DNA of 64,000 nt, from NCBI RefSeq assembly GCF_026627505.1, contig NZ_JAPNLK010000014.1, forward strand, positions 1 to 64,000. Reading direction: 5' to 3'. Origin of the DNA: Streptomyces sp. H27-H5 (GTDB lineage Bacteria > Actinomycetota > Actinomycetes > Streptomycetales > Streptomycetaceae). The first letter of the stretch is position 1. Every line of letters starts with the position of its first letter. A program made the position numbers and the translations under genes. The notes under the pieces were generated by a model. It made no database searches and had not been told where the DNA came from. It was given only the letters and a program-made list of their open reading frames with translations. This document shows, piece by piece, positions 10,180 through 17,921 of the stretch.

Positions 10180-10369
10180 GAACGGTGTTGGAGAAGCGCT
10201 CCTGGCGTGCGGGCCGGTCTTCGATCGAAGCACCCGGTTCGTTGCCCTCGCTGGGCTTTCCGGATGCCACTACCGAGGACCGGCGGCGTAGGGAGGGCGC
10301 TCCTCCTCTTCGGTTGTGCGCGTGTGCTTCCAGACTACAAAGCGTGTGGTGCGTCGCGCACGTACAGCA

Positions 10370-10405
10370 AAGGGAGCGGCTCCCTCGTGTGGGAACCGCT
10401 CCCTT
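10370..10405 (-). terminator. rpsO-pnp intergenic hairpin
   Basis: Arms AAGGGAGCGGCTCCC (10370-10384) and GGGAACCGCTCCCTT (10391-10405) pair over 15 positions with one G-T wobble around a 6-base loop. It lies 10 bp behind the rpsO stop codon. It is either a partial terminator or the double-stranded RNase III target known from rpsO-pnp intergenic regions. Confidence 0.75.
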
Positions 10406-10415
10406 CACAGCGTCT

Positions 10416-10703
10416 TTACTTGGCGCCGGCCGCACCGCGGCGGATGCCGAGGCGCTCGACCAGCGTACGGAAGCGCTGGATGTCCTTCTTGGCCAGGTAC
10501 TGCAGCAGGCGGCGACGCTGGCCGACCAGGATCAGCAGACCACGACGGGAGTGGTGGTCGTGCTTGTGGGTCTTGAGGTGCTCGGTCAGGTCCGAGATGC
10601 GGCGGGAGAGCATCGCGACCTGAACCTCGGGGGAGCCGGTGTCGCCCTCCTTGGCACCAAATTCTTCGATGAGCTGCTTCTTCGTTGCGGCGTCGAGCGG
10701 CAC
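10416..10703 (-). CDS. rpsO: 30S ribosomal protein S15
   Basis: The 95-residue primary 16S rRNA-binding protein of the small subunit. The conserved core [17 protein letters not shown] and the HDHHSRRGL segment are present. The GTG start at 10703 has GAGGAG about 8 bases upstream. The usual order rpsO then pnp is kept, with a strong hairpin between them. Confidence 0.96.
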   Translation of the reverse strand: MPLDAATKKQLIEEFGAKEGDTGSPEVQVAMLSRRISDLTEHLKTHKHDHHSRRGLLILVGQRRRLLQYLAKKDIQRFRTLVERLGIRRGAAGAK

Positions 10704-10859
10704 GCGTACTCCTCAGTATTGGGTCTTCGTTGCCACCGAGTGCCCCAGGTCGAATTCTCTGGGGATCTTCCGTTACTCGGGAGGCGGGGTCCGCTGAGCG
10801 CAGCCTCCAGAAGATCTCCGGGGGCGCGTACACAAACGGCCGTCACACAGCGTACCAGG

Positions 10860-10876
10860 CTGCCGGGTCCCGGCAG
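10860..10876 (-). terminator. short hairpin behind eccD
   Basis: CTGCCG and CGGCAG pair around GGTCC directly behind the eccD stop codon. The stem is short (6-8 bp), so termination here is only a possibility. It is the only structure in the 175-bp gap between rpsO and eccD. Confidence 0.35.
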
Positions 10877-10878
10877 TC

Positions 10879-12399
10879 TCAGCTGGTGAGAGCGCGGGCC
10901 CGGGAGTAGACGTCGAGCACGGCCAGGGTCAGCGGGACCAGGCTGAGCAGCACTGCGGCCTCGGTGAGGTCGAGCGTCCGTCCCCAGAAGGGTGACAGGC
11001 CCTTGCGGGGGATGACAAGCGCAATTGTGGTGAGGAGGACCGCGCCGGCGGCGACGGCGGCCGAGAGCCAGATCGTACGGAGGTCCAGTGCGCCGCGGCC
11101 CCCGTGGCGCAGGAGCTCCGCGACGAGGTCGGCCGGCGGGTGCAGGGCCAGGCCCAGGACGAGCAGGGCGACGGCGGCGAGACCGGCGGCGAGGGCGCAC
11201 ACCACCTGCGAGGTGTGGCGGAAGAGCCGGGCCCTGAGCAGCATGGCGAGGCCGGTGGCCAGGGCGAGCAGTCGGCCCCAGGTGTCGTCGGAGAAGCCGA
11301 GGACGGCGGCGGCGCCCACGGCGACGGCCGCGCAGCCGCCGACGAGGCCGAGCAGCATCTCGTGGCCGCGGCGGGCCTGGACGGCGATGGCCTCGGCGTC
11401 GAGGGCGGCCGGGTCGCGCCGGGCCTCGGCGCCGGGGTCTGCCGGGTCGGTCGGGGCCCCGGACGGCCGGGTCTCGTGCCGATCGGGGATCTCGTGGTCG
11501 CCTGCGGAGCTCTGCGGGGCGGCGTAGCCGATGGGCAGCCGGGCGAAGCGGGCGGAGAGGCCGGGGAGGAAGGCGACGAGGCCCACGGCCGCGGGGGCGC
11601 AGACGGCGGCCGTGGCGGTGGCGGAGCCCTCGGTGGCGATGGCCGCGAAGGCGGCGAGGGTTCCGGTGGCGGCCAGGAAGGTGGCCGCGACGAAGGGGGC
11701 GTCGCCGTTCGGGGTGAGGGCGACCAGGGCGACGGCGGCCACGAGGGCGCAGAGGCAGCCGAGGAGGAACTGGAGGCGGCCGGGTCCCTGGCCGGCCGCG
11801 GGGGCGACGATGCCGGAGCCGGCGATCAGCAGGTGCGGGAGGGCGGCGAGACCGAGGGCGACGGCGGAGCCCCGGTCGTCGTAGACCCGGGCGCGGACGC
11901 CGGCGGCGGCGACGAGCAGGACGGCGACGGCTCCGGCGATGACGCCGGGCAGGCCGTGCATGTCGTGGCGGACCGGGTCGGCGTACCAGAGGACGAAGCC
12001 GAGCAGGACGAGCAGGACGGCGGCGCCCGCCAGGCCCGCGCCGCGCAGCATGTCGTCGCTCCAGCGGTGGCGGTCGCGGACGACGGCCGAGGCCACGGCG
12101 TCGGAGACGTCGTCGAAGACGGCGGGCGGCAGGGACTCGGCGAAGGGGCGCAGGCTGAGCACCTCGCCGTCGAGGACCTGCTGGGCGGCGAGGGTGCGGG
12201 CGCCGTCGAGGACCACCCCGGAGCGGCGTACGAGGTGGAAGCCGGTCGGTGCGCCGACGGGCTGGGTCTGGCCGGTGAGGCGCAGCAGTTCGGGGTAGAC
12301 GTCGGCGACGGCGATGTCCTCGGGGAGGGCCACGTCTATCCGGCTGTCCGGGGCCACGACGGTGACCCTGCAGAAACCCGTCGCCTCGGCCGTACTCAC
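10879..12399 (-). CDS. eccD: type VII secretion integral membrane protein EccD
   Basis: The multi-helix channel component of ESX secretion. The 506-residue protein begins with a cytosolic ubiquitin-like (YukD) domain of about 90 residues (CRVTVVAPDSRIDVALPEDI, then LHPR-like segments), followed from about 125 by eleven or so hydrophobic helices. A Pro/Asp-rich cytosolic loop (DHEIPDRHETRPSGAPTDPA) lies in the middle. The GTG at 12399 has GGGGGG 8 bases upstream; the open frame extends further but without coding features. It is divergent from eccC across 208 bp, which should hold both promoters. Confidence 0.88.
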   Translation of the reverse strand: MSTAEATGFCRVTVVAPDSRIDVALPEDIAVADVYPELLRLTGQTQPVGAPTGFHLVRRSGVVLDGARTLAAQQVLDGEVLSLRPFAESLPPAVFDDVSDAVASAVVRDRHRWSDDMLRGAGLAGAAVLLVLLGFVLWYADPVRHDMHGLPGVIAGAVAVLLVAAAGVRARVYDDRGSAVALGLAALPHLLIAGSGIVAPAAGQGPGRLQFLLGCLCALVAAVALVALTPNGDAPFVAATFLAATGTLAAFAAIATEGSATATAAVCAPAAVGLVAFLPGLSARFARLPIGYAAPQSSAGDHEIPDRHETRPSGAPTDPADPGAEARRDPAALDAEAIAVQARRGHEMLLGLVGGCAAVAVGAAAVLGFSDDTWGRLLALATGLAMLLRARLFRHTSQVVCALAAGLAAVALLVLGLALHPPADLVAELLRHGGRGALDLRTIWLSAAVAAGAVLLTTIALVIPRKGLSPFWGRTLDLTEAAVLLSLVPLTLAVLDVYSRARALTS

Positions 12400-12607
12400 C
12401 TGTGTGACCCCCCTGGTTGGCGTGCTCGACCGCGTGCGTGCGCGGGCCGATTCGCGGTTGCGCATGCCGCGCGCGGTCACCCTACCGGGCCTGCGTCCGA
12501 GGGCCGGCACGTAGGATCGCCGTCGCGCGGAGGAGTCCCCCTCCGTGTGCGGGACTTGGGGGCGTCGGTCGCGACGTCCCGTCCGTTTCCAAGGGATTGA
12601 TGCTCCG

Positions 12608-15600
12608 GTGAGCCAGATCGTCGTCAAGCGCCCGCCCCGGGCGCTGCCGCCCGAAGTCCCTTCGGACGAACTGAGGATGGAGGCGCCGCCGGAGCTGCCG
12701 CGCGGGCAGCAGGAGGGCATGCTGATGCAGCTCCTGCCGATGCTCGGCATGGGTTCGTCGGTCGTCTTCTTCTTCATGCCGGGTACGGCGCCCTTCATGC
12801 GCATCATGGGCGTGCTGATGCTGGCGTCGACCGTGGGCATGGTGATCGCCCAGTTGGTGCGTCACCGACGCGGTACACAGGGGCAAATGGCGGACGTGCG
12901 CCGGGACTACATGAAGTACCTGGCGCAGACGCGCCGGCAGGTGCGCAGGACGGCGCGGGCGCAGCGCGACGCGCAGTGGTACCTGCACCCGGCTCCGGAG
13001 CAGCTGTGGTCGGTGGTGGCCGAGGGATCGCGGCTGTGGGAACGGCGGGTCGGGGACGCGGACTTCGGGCAGGCGCGGCTGGGGCTCGGCCCGCAGCGGC
13101 TGGCGACCGCGTTGGTGGCTCCGGACACGGCGCCGGTGGACGAGCTGGAGCCGCTGACGGCGGGCGCGATGCAGCGGTTCCTGAAGGTGCACTCCTCCTT
13201 GGACGGGCTGCCGGTGGCGGTGTCGATCCGGGCGTTCTACCACGTGACGGTGTCCGGGGAGACGGAGTCGGCGCGCGGGACGGCGCGGGCGTTGGTGGCG
13301 CAGTTGACGACGTTGCACTCCCCCGAGGACCTGATGGTGGCCGTGGTGGCCGCGCCGGGGGCGGTGCCCTCGTGGGACTGGACGAAGTGGTTGCCGCACA
13401 CGCAGGTGCCGGGTCAGGTGGACGGCGCCGGCACGAAGCGGCTGTTCGGTGACGACCTGGGTGAGCTGGAGGGGTTGTTGGCCCCGCGCCTGGAGGGGCG
13501 GCCGCGCTTCAGCCGGGAGGTCTCCCCCGTGTTGGACCAGCCGCACCTGGTGATCGTGCTGGACGGCGGGATCGTGCCGCCGGACTCGGTGTTCGCGGCG
13601 GTCGAGGGCCTCCAGGGCGTGACCGTCGTCGAGGTGGTTCCGGGAGAGCTCGACGAGCCGCGCGGCGGTTTGTCCGTGGTGGTGCGGCCGGGTCGGTTGC
13701 GACTGGAGTCGGGCGGCGGCATCGCGTACGAAGGGGTGCCGGACACCCTGTCGTTGCCCGCGGCGGAGGCCTTGGCCCGGCAGTTGGCGCCGTTGCGCAC
13801 GGGTGGCGGTGACGAGGACGAGCCCTTGTTGGCGAATCTGGACTTCACGGACCTGCTGAACCTGGGTGACGCGGCCTCCATCGACGTGTCGCGGACGTGG
13901 CGGCCCCGATCGGCCGGTGAACGGTTGCGCGTGCCGATCGGAGTGGGCGAGGACGGCTCCCCGGTCATGCTGGACCTCAAGGAGGCAGCCCAGGAGGGCA
14001 TGGGTCCGCACGGTCTGTGCGTGGGTGCGACCGGCTCCGGGAAGTCGGAGCTGCTGCGGACGCTGGTGTTGGGCCTGGCGGTCACGCACACCTCGGAGAC
14101 GCTGAACTTCGTCCTCGCCGACTTCAAGGGTGGTGCGACGTTCACGGGCATGGGGCAGATGCCGCACGTGGCGGCGGTGATCACCAACCTGGCGGACGAC
14201 CTGACGCTCGTGGACCGCATGGGCGACTCGATCCGCAGCGAGTTGCAGCGCCGGCAGGAGCTGCTGCGGTCGGCGGGCAACTACGCGAACGTCCACGACT
14301 ACGAGAAGGCGCGGGCGGCCGGTGCGCCGCTGGAGCCGTTGGCCTCGCTGGTGTTGGTCATCGACGAGTTCTCCGAACTGTTGACGGCGAAGCCCGACTT
14401 CATCGACATGTTCATCCAGATCGGCCGCATCGGGCGTTCGCTGGGCGTGCACCTGTTGCTGGCGTCGCAGCGGCTGGAGGAGGGCAAGCTGCGCGGGCTG
14501 GACACCTACCTCTCCTACCGGGTGGGTCTGCGGACGTTCTCGGCGGCCGAGTCGCGGACCGCGCTCGGGGTGCCGGACGCGTACCACCTGCCGTCGGTGC
14601 CGGGTTCGGGGTACCTGAAGTTCGGTACGGACGAGATGACCCGCTTCAAGGCGGCGTACGTGTCGGGCACCTACCGTTCGGGCGGGCCCGACCTGTCGGT
14701 GGGGCTGTTCCCGTTGGAGCGCCGGCCCGTGCGGTTCACGGCGGCGCCGGTGCCGGTGGTGTACGCCGCGCCGGACCCGGCGTACCTGGCGGCGCGGGCC
14801 GCCGCGCAGGGGGACGACGCGCAGGCGGACACGGTGCTGGACGTGATCGTGGGCCGGCTGGAGGGCCAGGGCGTGCCGGCGCACCAGGTGTGGCTGCCGC
14901 CGCTGGACCAGGCGCCGCCGCTGGACCAGTTGCTGCCGGCCCTGGCCCCGTCGGCGGACCGCGGGTTGCACGCGCAGGGGTACACGCGGCCCGGCGGGCT
15001 CGTCGTGCCGCTCGGCCTGATCGACAAGCCGTTCGAGCAGCGGCGTGAGGTGTTGTATCGGGACTTCTCGGGCGCGGCGGGCCACATGATGGTGGTGGGC
15101 GGTCCGCAGTCGGGCAAGTCGACCCTGATGCGGACGTTGATCTCCTCGTTCGCGTTGACGCACACCCCGCGCGAGGTGCAGTTCTACGGTCTGGACTTCG
15201 GCGGCGGCGGTCTGTCGTCGCTCGCGGAGCTGCCGCACGTGGGCGGGATCGCCTCGCGGCTCGATCCGGAGCGGGTGCGCCGGGCGGTCGCGGAGGTCGC
15301 GGGCATCCTCGACCGGCGCGAGGAGTTCTTCCGCGCCCACGGCATCGACTCGATGGGCACCTACCGTCGGCGGCGCGCGGCGGGCGATCTGCCCGGCGAG
15401 GCGTGGGGCGACGTGTTCCTGATCGTGGACGGGTGGGGCGGTTTCCGTACCGAGTACGAGGGCTTGGAGCCGGTCGTCACGGACATCGCCGGCCGCGGTC
15501 TGGGGTACGGGATCCACGTGGTGGTGACGGCCGCGCGCTACATGGAGGTGCGGTCCGCGCTGAAGGACCAGATGTTGAGTCGGCTGGAACTGCGGCTCGG

Positions 15601-16570
15601 CGACGTCATGGACTCGGAGTTCGACCGGCGGGTCGCCGCGAACGTCCCCACGGGGATGCCGGGTCGCGGTCAGGTGCCGGAGAAGCTGCACTTCCTGGGC
15701 GCGCTGCCGCGGATCGACGGTTCGCACAGCGCGGAGGACCTGTCGGAGGCCACGGCGGCGTTCGTGGCGTCGGTGAAGGAGGCGTGGACGGGCGCATCGG
15801 CTCCCGGCGTGCGGCTGCTGCCGCGGCTGCTCCACACCGACCGGCTGCCCAAGGGCGGGGAGTACCCCTCGCGCGGGATCTCGATCGGCATCGGGGAGAC
15901 GGACCTGGAGCCGGTGTTCGTCGACTTCGAGACCGACCCGTTCTTCCTGGTCTTCGGCGAGAGCGAGTCGGGCAAGACGAACCTGTTGCGGCTCATCGCC
16001 CGGCAGATCGCCGACCGGTACACCCCCGACCAGGCCAAACTGGTGGTCGGCGACTACCGGCGGGGGCTGCTCGGGGCGCTCCCGGAGGAGCACCTGTTGG
16101 AGTACGCGCCGATGGCGAGTTCCCTCCAGATGCACATGGAGGCGCTGGGCGGGGTGTTCTCCCGGCGCCGGCCGCCCGATGACGTGACCCCGCAGCAGTT
16201 GCGGGACCGCAGTTGGTGGACGGGCCCGGACGTCTTCATCATCATCGACGACTACGACCTGGTCGCGAGCAGTCAGGGCAATCCGCTGGCCGCGCTGGTG
16301 GAGTTCCTGCCCTTCGCCCGGGACACCGGCGTCCGCTTCATCATCGCCCGGAACGCGGCGGGGGCCTCGCGTTCCCTGTACGAGCCGTTCATGCAGCGGA
16401 TCAAGGAGCTGGGGGCGCAGGGCGTGGTGCTGTCGGGCGACCCGTCCGAGGGTGACCTGATCGGCAGTGTCCGGCCGCGTCCGATGCCGCCGGGCCGGGG
16501 CTACTATGCCTCGCGCAAGCGGGGCACGTCGTTGGTGCAGATCGGGCGGTTGCCGAACTCCGCGGTGTGA
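12608..16570 (+). CDS. eccC: type VII secretion ATPase EccC
   Basis: The motor ATPase of ESX secretion, an FtsK/SpoIIIE relative. The 1320-residue protein joins EccCa and EccCb in one chain. Two N-terminal membrane helices (about 37-78) are followed by three P-loop domains: Walker A GATGSGKS at about 474, GGPQSGKS at about 831 and GESESGKT at about 1117. Walker B is LVLVIDEF in the first domain (with Glu), but LIVDGW and IIIDDY in the second and third, which lack the usual DE pair. Only the first domain thus looks fully catalytic, as known for EccC. The GTG start at 12608 gives SQIVVKRPPRALPP, typical of EccC. Confidence 0.94.
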   Translation: MSQIVVKRPPRALPPEVPSDELRMEAPPELPRGQQEGMLMQLLPMLGMGSSVVFFFMPGTAPFMRIMGVLMLASTVGMVIAQLVRHRRGTQGQMADVRRDYMKYLAQTRRQVRRTARAQRDAQWYLHPAPEQLWSVVAEGSRLWERRVGDADFGQARLGLGPQRLATALVAPDTAPVDELEPLTAGAMQRFLKVHSSLDGLPVAVSIRAFYHVTVSGETESARGTARALVAQLTTLHSPEDLMVAVVAAPGAVPSWDWTKWLPHTQVPGQVDGAGTKRLFGDDLGELEGLLAPRLEGRPRFSREVSPVLDQPHLVIVLDGGIVPPDSVFAAVEGLQGVTVVEVVPGELDEPRGGLSVVVRPGRLRLESGGGIAYEGVPDTLSLPAAEALARQLAPLRTGGGDEDEPLLANLDFTDLLNLGDAASIDVSRTWRPRSAGERLRVPIGVGEDGSPVMLDLKEAAQEGMGPHGLCVGATGSGKSELLRTLVLGLAVTHTSETLNFVLADFKGGATFTGMGQMPHVAAVITNLADDLTLVDRMGDSIRSELQRRQELLRSAGNYANVHDYEKARAAGAPLEPLASLVLVIDEFSELLTAKPDFIDMFIQIGRIGRSLGVHLLLASQRLEEGKLRGLDTYLSYRVGLRTFSAAESRTALGVPDAYHLPSVPGSGYLKFGTDEMTRFKAAYVSGTYRSGGPDLSVGLFPLERRPVRFTAAPVPVVYAAPDPAYLAARAAAQGDDAQADTVLDVIVGRLEGQGVPAHQVWLPPLDQAPPLDQLLPALAPSADRGLHAQGYTRPGGLVVPLGLIDKPFEQRREVLYRDFSGAAGHMMVVGGPQSGKSTLMRTLISSFALTHTPREVQFYGLDFGGGGLSSLAELPHVGGIASRLDPERVRRAVAEVAGILDRREEFFRAHGIDSMGTYRRRRAAGDLPGEAWGDVFLIVDGWGGFRTEYEGLEPVVTDIAGRGLGYGIHVVVTAARYMEVRSALKDQMLSRLELRLGDVMDSEFDRRVAANVPTGMPGRGQVPEKLHFLGALPRIDGSHSAEDLSEATAAFVASVKEAWTGASAPGVRLLPRLLHTDRLPKGGEYPSRGISIGIGETDLEPVFVDFETDPFFLVFGESESGKTNLLRLIARQIADRYTPDQAKLVVGDYRRGLLGALPEEHLLEYAPMASSLQMHMEALGGVFSRRRPPDDVTPQQLRDRSWWTGPDVFIIIDDYDLVASSQGNPLAALVEFLPFARDTGVRFIIARNAAGASRSLYEPFMQRIKELGAQGVVLSGDPSEGDLIGSVRPRPMPPGRGYYASRKRGTSLVQIGRLPNSAV

Positions 16571-16670
16571 GGCCGGCCCGAGAAGTCGAATCGCTCCCCC
16601 GCCCGTGGCGCCGGCGTCGATAATCGGGCCAGAACGCTGCACCGCCGTCGTACGAAGGGAAGGCCGCGCC

Positions 16671-16904
16671 ATGGGGTCCCAGCAGGAGAAGGACGAGCTG
16701 TACGCGCTCGACATCAGCGGTGTCGAGTGGGAGGGCCCGCCCGGGACGAGTCCCGACGAGGAGCGGGTCGAGATCGCCAAGCTTCCCGAGGGGGCGGTGG
16801 CCATGCGGTCCTCGCTGGACCGGGAGACGGTGCTGCGGTACACGGCCGCCGAGTGGGAGGCGTTCGTGCTCGGCGCCAGGGACGGCGAGTTCGACCTGCG
16901 CTGA
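16671..16904 (+). CDS. DUF397-family protein, BldB-like
   Basis: A 77-residue acidic protein of the DUF397 type, a small-regulator family abundant in Streptomyces. The core VEIAKLPEGAVAMRSSLD and the end WEAFVLGARDGEFDL fit the family. The ATG at 16671 has GAAGGGAAGG upstream. It sits between eccC and the esx pair. In S. coelicolor the developmental gene bldB lies beside its esx genes, so this may be the bldB counterpart. That link rests on position and family, not on alignment. No XRE-type regulator, the usual partner of DUF397 proteins, is next to it. Confidence 0.8.
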   Translation: MGSQQEKDELYALDISGVEWEGPPGTSPDEERVEIAKLPEGAVAMRSSLDRETVLRYTAAEWEAFVLGARDGEFDLR

Positions 16905-16929
16905 GGTCGGCGGGCGTCGGGAGACGCGG

Positions 16930-16960
16930 ACGGGGCGCGCCCGGTGCGGGCGCGCCCCGT
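16930..16960. terminator. hairpin behind the DUF397 gene
   Basis: A perfect 13-bp stem ACGGGGCGCGCCC (16930-16942) / GGGCGCGCCCCGT (16948-16960) with a 5-base loop stands between the converging DUF397 gene and the esx genes and can act in both directions. Confidence 0.75.
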
Positions 16961-16993
16961 TCAGGCGCTCGGCGGCGGGGTGCCGGGAGACGG

Positions 16994-17035
16994 CTACCGG
17001 CTACCGGCTACCGGCTACCGGCTACCGGCTACCGG
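16994..17035. repeat. tandem heptanucleotide repeat (CTACCGG)6
   Basis: Six perfect head-to-tail copies of CTACCGG occupy 16994-17035, with a partial CGG before them. The array ends two bases before the stop codon of the WXG100 gene at 17037, so it lies in the 3' untranslated region of the esx transcript. A unit of 7 is not a multiple of 3 and copy number could vary by slippage. Confidence 0.9.
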
Positions 17036-17036
17036 C

Positions 17037-17342
17037 TCAGTAGGCCTCGGTGAACAGGCGCGAGGCCTTCACGTCGGTGGCGCGGTAGTCGCCCTTGCCG
17101 GCCTCGATGAGCTTGGCGACGGTCTCCAGCTGCTTCTGCATGTGGTCGGCCGCGGCCTTGTACTTCGTCTGGAGGGCCACGTACTCGCGGTGCGCTTCAC
17201 CGTCCCACGTGTCGGTGACGACCTTGACGGCCTGCTCCATCTCGGCCAGGTCCTTGAGGATGTTGTTCGACACGATCCGGATGCGGTCGGCCATCTGCTG
17301 GACGGTCTCGTACCGGACCCGGGTGTGGCCGGGGTCAACCAT
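17037..17342 (-). CDS. WXG100 family protein with YxxxD export signal
   Basis: A 101-residue ESX substrate of the ESAT-6/CFP-10 family. The helix-turn-helix hairpin has its WDG turn in TDTWDGEAHREY (about residues 44-55). The C-terminal tail contains YRATD, a YxxxD/E secretion signal, which marks it as the CFP-10 (EsxB)-like partner. The ATG at 17342 has GAAGGAGA upstream. The other WXG100 gene lies 44 bp upstream on the same strand and lacks such a signal, so the two probably form a heterodimer. Confidence 0.9.
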   Translation of the reverse strand: MVDPGHTRVRYETVQQMADRIRIVSNNILKDLAEMEQAVKVVTDTWDGEAHREYVALQTKYKAAADHMQKQLETVAKLIEAGKGDYRATDVKASRLFTEAY

Positions 17343-17386
17343 GGTCTTCTCCTTCGCGCTGGGGCTTGACGGGTGACGACGCCGGG

Positions 17387-17707
17387 TCAGATGTTGTTCA
17401 GACCGGACTTGTTGGCGGCGGCGAAGGTCGCTCGCACGTCCTCGTCCTGGGCGTTGCTCAGGTTCTTGGTCTGCGAGATCGCGTGGTGCAGCACCCCGAG
17501 CAGACGGCGGATCTTGTCGTGGTCCAGGTTGATGTCCTCCTGGGCCTTGGCGAATCCACCGGCACCCACACCGGTCCAACCGGCGCTCACCGTCGCGACG
17601 ATGTCGGCCAGTTCACGTGACTGGGTGGTGACGGCCTGGGCCGTCTCGGAGATCTTGTTGGCCGCCTTGACGACCGGATCGTCCGCGAGACCGAAATTGT
17701 TCGTCAT
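17387..17707 (-). CDS. WXG100 family protein (ESAT-6-like)
   Basis: A 106-residue ESX substrate. The WTG turn (SAGWTGVGAGGF, about residues 41-52) divides two predicted amphipathic helices. The protein has no Tyr and no YxxxD/E signal, so it likely depends on its partner at 17037-17342 for export. The ATG at 17707 has GGAG in AGAGGAGCTTCGG just upstream. It is the first gene of the small esx operon; its promoter should lie in 17708-17884, where an inverted repeat CGTGGAGC (17782-17789) / GCTCCACG (17814-17821) is visible. Confidence 0.9.
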   Translation of the reverse strand: MTNNFGLADDPVVKAANKISETAQAVTTQSRELADIVATVSAGWTGVGAGGFAKAQEDINLDHDKIRRLLGVLHHAISQTKNLSNAQDEDVRATFAAANKSGLNNI

Positions 17708-17884
17708 CCGAAGCTCCTCTACATCTCAATTCGCCGGCAGAACCGGCGGACTGCGTGGCGGAACGGATGTTCCCGGCGCGGCGTGGAGCCGCTCGCCTCG
17801 GAAGTCCCCCTCCGCTCCACGCGATCCCCCGATCACAGTCGTGAAGCTCGGCGTCACTCTAGTCACTCCGTCGCACCGGTCCAA

Positions 17885-17916
17885 CACCGGTGCCCCACGG
17901 CCTTCGTGGGCCGGTG
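17885..17916 (-). terminator. hairpin behind mycP
   Basis: CACCGG-TG-CCCACG pairs with CGTGGG-CCGGTG around GCCTTC, a two-part stem ending a few bases behind the mycP stop codon. It probably separates the mycP-eccB transcript from the esx genes. Confidence 0.6.
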
Positions 17917-17921
17917 ACCGT

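Noticed and set aside
12482..16843. A 1453-codon minus-strand open frame opposite eccC
   Set aside because: It mirrors eccC exactly and shows only Arg/His/Leu low complexity; eccC has three P-loop motifs.
16994..17037. CRISPR-like array
   Set aside because: The units are 7 bases long and directly adjacent with no spacers, so this is a simple tandem repeat.
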